From DATECU01 sp035286745 (GTDB lineage Bacteria; Acidobacteriota; Vicinamibacteria; Fen-336), in the NCBI GenBank assembly GCA_035286745.1, contig DATECU010000318.1, positions 1 to 14,463 of the forward strand: a stretch of DNA of 14,463 bases, written 5' to 3'. Positions 6,684-14,463 of the stretch are shown one piece after another (the stretch's first letter is position 1; the number at the start of each line of letters is the position of its first letter). A program made the translations under genes and the position numbers. Below the pieces are notes generated by a model, which had not been told where the DNA came from, ran no database searches, and saw only the letters and a list, made by a program, of their open reading frames with translations.

Positions 6684-9428
6684 ATGCGCTTGAGACATGT
6701 GCTTTCGGCGATGTTGATGACGGCGGCGAGCCTCGTTGCCGCCCAGGGCTTTGCGCAGTCCACTGACGGGCGCGTGGCCGGCGTGGTGCGCGACTCCAGC
6801 GGGGCGGCGGTACCTGGTGCCAGCCTCACGGTTACGAACGACCAGACCGGCGCCTCCCAATCGGCCGTATCGGGGCCCGACGGGTCGTACTCCGTGACTG
6901 GTCTGGCGGCCGGCGACTACACGGTCGAGGTTCAGCTCCGCAGCTTCGGGACGGCGAAGCATAAGGTGCGTGTGGTCTCGGGGGGCGTTGGCACCGCCGA
7001 TTTCACGCTGGCGGCCAAGCTGGAAGAGGAGGTGTTCGTCACCGGCAGCCGCACCGCCCCACGCTCGACGACGGAATCGATGGCGCCGATCGACGTGCTC
7101 TCGGCCCGGGAGTTCGAGGGCCTGACTGGTGCCGACCTGTCCGACCAGGTCCGGACGCTGGTGCCGTCCTACAACGTGAACACGCAGCCCATCAGCGACG
7201 CGGCGACCATCGTGCGCCCGGCCTCGCTCCGCAACCTGGCGCCCGACCACACGCTGGTGCTCATCAACGGCGAGCGACGCCATCGGGCGGCGGTGATCTA
7301 CTGGCTGGGCAACGGAGTGGCCGACGGAGCCCAAGGTCCCGACATCTCGGCGATTCCATCGATCGCGCTAAGGCAGGTCGAGGTGCTGCGCGACGGGGCC
7401 TCCGCCCAATACGGCTCGGACGCCATCGCGGGGGTGATGAACTTCATGCTCAAGGACAGCCGTAAGGGCGGCGCCATCGAGCTGCGCGGCGGCACCTACC
7501 GGGACGGCGGGGGCGACGCGTTCTCGATCGCCGGCAACACGGGCCTGCCGCTGGGACCCCACGGCTTCGCCAACATAACGGCGGAGTACGCCGGCAGCGA
7601 CCCGACCGACCGCAGCGTGCAGCGCGACGACGCGGCCCTGCTGGTCTCGGGAGGCAACACCCAGGTCAAGGACCCAGCCCAGATCTGGGGCTCGCCCAAG
7701 ATCGAGGACGATTTCAAGCTGTGGGTCAACTCGGGCTATCTCTTCGGCGGCGGCCAGCAACTTTACGCCCTCGGCAACTACGTGACCAAGAAGGTCACGG
7801 GGGGGTTCTACTACCGCAACCCCAACACCCGCGGCGGCGTCTTCAGCTCCGACGGCGGCGCGACGTTGTTGATCGGCGACGTGCTGGACGCCCGTGACGG
7901 CGTGCGCGACGGCTCGGCGAAGTGCCCCAAGGTCACGGTGACGGACGGACGGCCGGACCCAGTCGCCCTGGCCCGGGTCTTCGCCGACCCGAACTGTTTC
8001 TCGTACCAGGAGATGTTCCCCGGCGGCTTCACTCCCCAGTTCGGCGGTGACGTGCGCGACTACTCGCTCGTAGCCGGGGTCAGGGGCCTGAACAAGGGCG
8101 TGTCCTGGAACCTCAGCGGAGGCTACGGCTCGAACGAGGTGGACTTCTTCATCTTCAACACCGTCAACGCCTCGCTGGGTCCCGATTCGCCGACCTCGTT
8201 CAACCCTGGCCTGTACAAGCAGGACGAAGTCAACGTCAACTTGCGGCTCGGCTATCCCCTCAACAAGACGGTCCACCTGGCGGGCGGCGTGGAGTGGCGC
8301 GACGAGAAGTTCACCATCGGCGTCGGGCAGCGCGAGTCATGGGTCAACGGTCCCTTTGCCGAGCAGGGCTTCAGCGCGGCGTCCAATGGTTTCCCCGGCT
8401 TCAGCCCGCTCTCCGAGGGCAGTTGGAGCCGCAGCAACTTCGCGGGCTACCTCGACCTCGAGGCGGGTCGAGGCTCCGACTGGACCCTCGGAACCGCCGC
8501 TCGCTTCGAGCATTTCGCCGACTTCGGCTCGACGCTGAACGGGAAGCTCGCCGGACGCTACGCGATAAACGCCAACGTGGCCCTGCGGGCCAGCGTGAGC
8601 ACCGGCTTCCGGGCACCGACGCCGGGCCAGTCGAATGCCTACAACGTGTCGACGCAGTTCGACCTGGCCCTGGGAGACCTCGTGAACAACGGCACCATCC
8701 CGGCGACCTCGCCGGTGGCTGCCCTGCGCGGCGGCAAGCCCTTGGTCGCAGAGAAGTCCGTCAACTACTCGATGGGGGCGGTCGTGCGAGCGGGCAAGGT
8801 GCACCTGACGACGGACCTCTTCCGGATCGACATGCGCGACCGCCTAGCGGTGACGCAGAACTTCGCCTTGAACGAGGCGGAAGTGGAGGGGTTGCTGCGG
8901 GAGGGCATTACGAGTGCCCGGAGCATCCAGAACTTCCGCTTCTTCACCAACGATTTCGAGACCAGCACCCAGGGAATCGACGTCGTGGCCACGTACACGG
9001 CGGGCGCCACGGATGTGCACCTGCTGTTCAACCACACGCAGACCGAAGTCACCGACTTCAACCCCGACACCTTGGCCGAGAGCCGCATCCAGCAGCTCGA
9101 AGAGGCTCTGCCCAAGACCCGCGCGTCCCTGTCGCTCACCCGCTCGATCAACAACCTCAGGCTGCTCGGCCGCGTCAGCACCTTCAGCGGCTGGTACGAC
9201 TTCGACGACTCCTATTCCTACGACGGAGGCCACGTGCTCGTGGACCTGGAGGCGACCTACAAGTGGAAGAAGGGCATTACCATCGTGGCCGGAGGGCAGA
9301 ACGTCTTCAACCACTACCCGGACGAGAACCCGGGTGCCCGCGCCGGCGTGGGCAACCTCTACAGCCAGTACGCGCCGTTCGGATTCAACGGCGCCTTCTG
9401 GTACGGACGGATCAAGTACGAGTTCTGA
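6684..9428 (+). CDS. TonB-dependent outer-membrane receptor with carboxypeptidase-regulatory-like N-terminal domain
   Basis: Product of 914 aa. ATG 6684 is supported by AGGAG 6 nt upstream and begins a clear signal peptide (residues 1-25, ending GFAQ). Residues about 29-108 form a beta-sandwich carboxypeptidase-regulatory-like domain (GRVAGVVRDSSG, PDGSYSVTGLAAGDYTV). A TonB-box-like EEVFVTGSR lies at 115-123 and the plug at about 130-258 (LVLINGERR, VEVLRDGASAQYGSDAIAGVMN). The beta-barrel fills the rest and ends in Phe (IKYEF), as expected for BAM-dependent insertion. Cys414 and Cys438 could form a disulfide in an extracellular loop. The protein would import a scarce or large ligand using TonB energy, but nothing here identifies that ligand; there is no SusD partner or siderophore gene alongside. 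It is transcribed alone from the promoter at 6588. Confidence 0.93.
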   Translation: MRLRHVLSAMLMTAASLVAAQGFAQSTDGRVAGVVRDSSGAAVPGASLTVTNDQTGASQSAVSGPDGSYSVTGLAAGDYTVEVQLRSFGTAKHKVRVVSGGVGTADFTLAAKLEEEVFVTGSRTAPRSTTESMAPIDVLSAREFEGLTGADLSDQVRTLVPSYNVNTQPISDAATIVRPASLRNLAPDHTLVLINGERRHRAAVIYWLGNGVADGAQGPDISAIPSIALRQVEVLRDGASAQYGSDAIAGVMNFMLKDSRKGGAIELRGGTYRDGGGDAFSIAGNTGLPLGPHGFANITAEYAGSDPTDRSVQRDDAALLVSGGNTQVKDPAQIWGSPKIEDDFKLWVNSGYLFGGGQQLYALGNYVTKKVTGGFYYRNPNTRGGVFSSDGGATLLIGDVLDARDGVRDGSAKCPKVTVTDGRPDPVALARVFADPNCFSYQEMFPGGFTPQFGGDVRDYSLVAGVRGLNKGVSWNLSGGYGSNEVDFFIFNTVNASLGPDSPTSFNPGLYKQDEVNVNLRLGYPLNKTVHLAGGVEWRDEKFTIGVGQRESWVNGPFAEQGFSAASNGFPGFSPLSEGSWSRSNFAGYLDLEAGRGSDWTLGTAARFEHFADFGSTLNGKLAGRYAINANVALRASVSTGFRAPTPGQSNAYNVSTQFDLALGDLVNNGTIPATSPVAALRGGKPLVAEKSVNYSMGAVVRAGKVHLTTDLFRIDMRDRLAVTQNFALNEAEVEGLLREGITSARSIQNFRFFTNDFETSTQGIDVVATYTAGATDVHLLFNHTQTEVTDFNPDTLAESRIQQLEEALPKTRASLSLTRSINNLRLLGRVSTFSGWYDFDDSYSYDGGHVLVDLEATYKWKKGITIVAGGQNVFNHYPDENPGARAGVGNLYSQYAPFGFNGAFWYGRIKYEF

Positions 9429-9430
9429 TC

Positions 9431-9742
9431 TCGGGCGGATCCGAACCGTTTGGCGTAGGAGGCCTTGAAGAGGAACCCGCTGCGCGTCGTGAGGTACTCG
9501 CCGCCCTCACCGGCGCGCAGCGTCCTGCCGTTCCATGCGCGTTTCTGATCGCCGAGCCCGTGGCCGGCATGGGCGACCGTCCGGGGAACCGGCTCGAAGC
9601 AGGCGAGGGGGTTCGTCTCGCCGCGGCCTCCGTCAGGAGGGGTCCGGCAGGTCCTGCCGCCTGCGCCTGCGCTCCTCGGCCAGCAGTGGATGGCGGCACC
9701 CGATCAGCACTCGGCCACTTCGATGCGGGCCGAGGTGATCAT
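9431..9742 (-). pseudogene. Possible frameshifted gene remnant of unknown family
   Basis: This fills most of the 356-bp gap between the receptor and kinase genes. On the minus strand, ATG at 9742, preceded by an AGG-containing site, encodes MITSARIEVAEC and hits TGA at 9704-9706. Moving one base gives an open, GC3-rich frame (LIGCRHPLLAEERRRRRQ) to about 9632. The first frame then resumes with coding-like codons (RAWNGRTLRAGEGGEYL, TTRSGFLFKASYAKRFGS) to about 9431 and continues into the receptor's 3' end as an open frame. Third-position bias supports past coding on this strand better than on the plus strand. I do not recognise the family. Two frameshifts suggest decay or assembly error. A perfect 7-bp inverted repeat (9645-9659, 1-nt centre) lies inside, without a T-run. 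Confidence 0.35.
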
Positions 9743-9784
9743 GCCACCCTACCAGCACCAGCCGCCTTGGGGAGCGGTGTCGAA

Positions 9785-12718
<2,934 letters not shown>

Positions 12719-12735
12719 CTGTCTGGAACCTGAGG

Positions 12736-12765
12736 ATTGTACCGAGCCGGGGCCGGGCGGTGCAA
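12736..12765 (-). promoter_or_regulatory. Candidate sigma70 promoter for the kinase-TPR gene
   Basis: On the minus strand TTGCAC (12765-12760), an 18-bp spacer and TACAAT (12741-12736) precede the gene. The predicted transcript start is about 10 nt before the ATG at 12718, so the mRNA would be almost leaderless, in keeping with the weak ribosome site. It would separate kinase expression from the nos genes upstream. Confidence 0.5.
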
Positions 12766-12766
12766 A

Positions 12767-12785
12767 CGACAGCGTCCGACAGCGT
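12767..12785 (-). repeat. Direct repeat of ACGCTGTCG abutting the kinase -35
   Basis: Two perfect copies of ACGCTGTCG (minus strand, 12785-12777 and 12775-12767) have a 10-bp period, one helical turn. They end one base before the -35 hexamer. This is the classical position of an activator site, but no regulator is identified. Confidence 0.5.
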
Positions 12786-12887
12786 GCTGCCGGCCAGCAT
12801 TCGGCCAGGCCGCCACCGGCCCCAGCCAGGGGTCGGCGATGGGGCGGCGCACCGAGCGACGAGGTACCCGGGGCGCGACTGGCGAGG

Positions 12888-13751
12888 CTACACGTCCACC
12901 TTGCCGACTCGCGCGCTGGCGAGCCAGGCCGGGCCAACCACCCACAGCAGGAGCGACAATCCCAGGAGCAACCCCGCGCCGAGCGGCCCGCCGGTGAAGC
13001 GCAAGAAGGCCAGGGAGGCCGCACCAAACGCACCCGTACCCTCGATGCCGAGGAGGGTGCCGGTGCGCACTGCATCCACCGGGTTCACCAACACGGCGAC
13101 GATCAGCACCCGGGAGGCGGTCCCCGAGGGCAGGAGCGATGCCAGGCCCAGGGCCGCCACGTCGAACAGCACCACGGCGACGAACCAGACCACCAGGGCC
13201 AGGGCCAGGGCTCGGGAACGACGCCGGCCGATGGCTCCGGCCGACAGGATCGCGGCAATGCCCAGGAAGACGGCGGTCATCACCAGCGACCCGGCCACCA
13301 GCAGCAGGAAGCCACCCAGCCCCTCCTCACCGCTCCGGGTGAAGATCACGTACCCGGCGACACCGAAACCCAGCGCTTGGGCGGCTGCCAGGGCCTCGAA
13401 CAGGCCGAGCAGCTTCCCGAACAGGATGGTCCGCCGCGACACCGGCTGCGAGTAGATGAGCTCGGCCGCCCCCCGTTCGGGTGCCAGCGAGAGCACGCCG
13501 ATCACCAGCGAGGTGAGCGGCACCAACAGGAGCACCAACTGGACCAGCGAGACGGCGGTGCGGGCGAAGTCCTGAACCCCGTGCCCGCCCGAGAGCACGT
13601 ACCCCGAGGTCGCCACCGCCAGCGCCAAGGCTGCGAAGACCACCGCGAAGATCTGTGTCCACCGCGAACGAAGGGCCAGCGTCAGCTCCTGTCGAGCGAA
13701 CAGAAGCAGCGGCGACGCCGACGCCTTTCGCGCCGCTGTCACCGGGCTCAC
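12888..13751 (-). CDS. nosY: NosY-type ABC-2 permease of the nitrous oxide reductase maturation system
   Basis: Product of 287 aa, the usual NosY length, starting at GTG 13751 with GAGG 7 nt upstream. There are six hydrophobic spans: near 29-52, 66-90, about 110-135, about 145-170, about 178-207 and about 255-280. The region between spans 2 and 3 has the ABC-2 signature ERGAAELIYSQPVSRRTILFGK. NPVDAVRTGTLL before the last span is characteristic of NosY. With NosF and the periplasmic NosD it forms the transporter that supports copper-site (CuZ) assembly in nitrous oxide reductase. It lies 43 bp downstream of nosL in the same direction and is probably cotranscribed. The 169-bp gap after it carries the kinase promoter. 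Confidence 0.87.
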   Translation of the reverse strand: MSPVTAARKASASPLLLFARQELTLALRSRWTQIFAVVFAALALAVATSGYVLSGGHGVQDFARTAVSLVQLVLLLVPLTSLVIGVLSLAPERGAAELIYSQPVSRRTILFGKLLGLFEALAAAQALGFGVAGYVIFTRSGEEGLGGFLLLVAGSLVMTAVFLGIAAILSAGAIGRRRSRALALALVVWFVAVVLFDVAALGLASLLPSGTASRVLIVAVLVNPVDAVRTGTLLGIEGTGAFGAASLAFLRFTGGPLGAGLLLGLSLLLWVVGPAWLASARVGKVDV

Positions 13752-13794
13752 TGGACTGCCTCGGCCGGCCGGCCCGGCGCTATGCGTCCTTGGT

Positions 13795-14283
13795 TCATTT
13801 CGTTAGCCCTGGAGGGCCTTGCGGTCCATAGACGTCCTGCAGCGTCAGGGGCACTCCACCCTGGGCCGCCGGATCCCGGTCGCGGGACGCCGCGTCGGCG
13901 TGAGCGATGACGTGCGACGCCATCGGCGTCTCCAGCCCCGGGACCTTGGTGTACAGCGCCAGCTCGGCCCGCACCCACGCCTTGCTCTGGCGATCGGCCA
14001 CGTAACCCGCGGCTCCCTTGGGGAGCGGCGCCTTGCCCTTCAGGTACCCGGCGAAGCAGCCGATGTCGTCGAAGAACCTCGCCTCCTCACCGGGCGCCAC
14101 CAACTGGGCCGCAAAACGGGGATCGGAGACCGCCATGCGGCAGAACCCGCACTGCTCGTTCTTGGTGTCGAGCGCGGCCGGCCCCGGCGGGCCGCCGGAA
14201 CAAGCCAGGCCAAACCCCAGGCCCGCGGCCAAGACCAGCCCCGCAATCCTCTCGACTCTCGCCTCTCCGGTCCCTCTCCTCAT
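13795..14283 (-). CDS. nosL: NosL copper-binding lipoprotein
   Basis: Product of 162 aa. The start at 14283 overlaps the stop of the upstream ATPase gene (ATGA), indicating translational coupling; the frame further upstream is only a shadow of that gene. The signal peptide ends in a lipobox FGLAC with Cys28 as the lipidation site, so the protein is anchored in a membrane facing the periplasm. The NosL metal motif CGFCRM (Cys45, Cys48, Met50) is present, followed by FFDDIGCFAGYL (Cys76), also typical of the family, and a C-terminal MASHVIAHAD region. NosL is known to bind Cu(I) and deliver it to nitrous oxide reductase. Related NosL-like proteins occur in other copper contexts, but flanking nosF and nosY make the N2O reductase role the best reading. 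Confidence 0.9.
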   Translation of the reverse strand: MRRGTGEARVERIAGLVLAAGLGFGLACSGGPPGPAALDTKNEQCGFCRMAVSDPRFAAQLVAPGEEARFFDDIGCFAGYLKGKAPLPKGAAGYVADRQSKAWVRAELALYTKVPGLETPMASHVIAHADAASRDRDPAAQGGVPLTLQDVYGPQGPPGLTK

Positions 14284-14463
14284 CCTTGTGTCAGCTCCCG
14301 ATAGAGAATGTCCAGCCGGCCCTCGTCGGCGGTGAGCCCACGGATCTCGGCCCCCGCCGCCCGCACCCGATCCAGCACCGCCGGCCTGAGCGACGCCGGC
14401 CCCGGAACCAAGAGCTCGTCCCCGGCCCACACCGCCTGCGCCGCCACCTCCTGCACCACCTCG
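14280..14463 (-). CDS. nosF: C-terminal end of an ABC transporter ATP-binding subunit, probably NosF (truncated by window edge)
   Basis: The last 60 codons are visible, ending LDILYRELTQG and TGA at 14282-14280. The segment LRPAVLDRVRAAGAEIRGLTADEGRLDILYREL matches the C-terminal tail of ABC ATPases, where a short helix-strand unit ends in a LEDLYxxL-like helix. Walker motifs lie outside the window. The stop overlaps the nosL start by 4 bases. Its identity as NosF rests mainly on the neighbouring nosL and nosY genes. Confidence 0.75.
   Translation of the reverse strand, partial: EVVQEVAAQAVWAGDELLVPGPASLRPAVLDRVRAAGAEIRGLTADEGRLDILYRELTQG

Noticed and set aside
9645..9659. CGGCAGG/CCTGCCG inverted repeat as a bidirectional terminator between convergent genes
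   Set aside because: It has a one-base centre, no T-tract on either strand, and lies over 200 bp past the receptor stop.
12719..13075. Extension of the kinase frame upstream of 12718
   Set aside because: It overlaps the nosY 3' end and has shadow composition, and it spans the predicted kinase promoter.
14284..14430. Extension of the NosL frame upstream of 14283
   Set aside because: It is an out-of-frame reading of the nosF tail. The lipoprotein signal begins at 14283.

Overview
The window is GC-rich and gene-dense. Its coding strands have strongly GC-biased third positions and little intergenic space. It encodes a TPR-CHAT protein, a secreted S10-type peptidase, a radical SAM/SPASM enzyme next to an adenosine deaminase family enzyme, a large TonB-dependent receptor with a carboxypeptidase-regulatory-like N-terminal domain, a Ser/Thr kinase fused to eleven kinesin-light-chain-type TPRs, and part of a nos accessory cluster. 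The outer-membrane receptor shows a diderm bacterium. The combination resembles Acidobacteriota (Thermoanaerobaculia/Holophagae-like genomes) or, less likely, a myxobacterium-like lineage. This placement is inferred from gene content only.

Layout. A 5'-truncated TPR-CHAT gene (2-2098, +) converges with an S10 peptidase gene (2114-3664, -), leaving a 15-bp gap. The peptidase is divergent from a radical SAM/SPASM gene (3831-4940, +), which is followed after 31 bp by an adenosine deaminase family gene (4972-6216, +). The two form a probable operon. A 467-bp non-coding gap follows. Its first 180 bases are dense in inverted repeats and are a candidate structured RNA. Its second half holds three tandem GTGCGGTG octamers and a near-consensus sigma70 promoter driving the TonB-dependent receptor (6684-9428, +). 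The next 356-bp gap contains what looks like a frameshifted remnant of a minus-strand gene. The rest lies on the minus strand: the kinase-TPR gene (9785-12718), nosY (12888-13751), nosL (13795-14283) and the last 60 codons of nosF (14280 to the edge).

How genes work together. nosF, nosL and nosY encode the ABC ATPase, copper lipoprotein and membrane permease used to mature nitrous oxide reductase; nosZ and nosD are not in view. The kinase-TPR gene downstream has its own promoter-like sequence with a direct repeat abutting the -35. The radical SAM/deaminase pair suggests a testable link: the deaminase could clear 5'-deoxyadenosine released by the radical SAM enzyme. The peptidase, the receptor and the CHAT protein show no obvious joint pathway. 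The most interesting candidates for something undescribed are the structured intergenic RNA (6217-6400), the radical SAM-deaminase pair, and the putative operator repeats at the receptor and kinase promoters.
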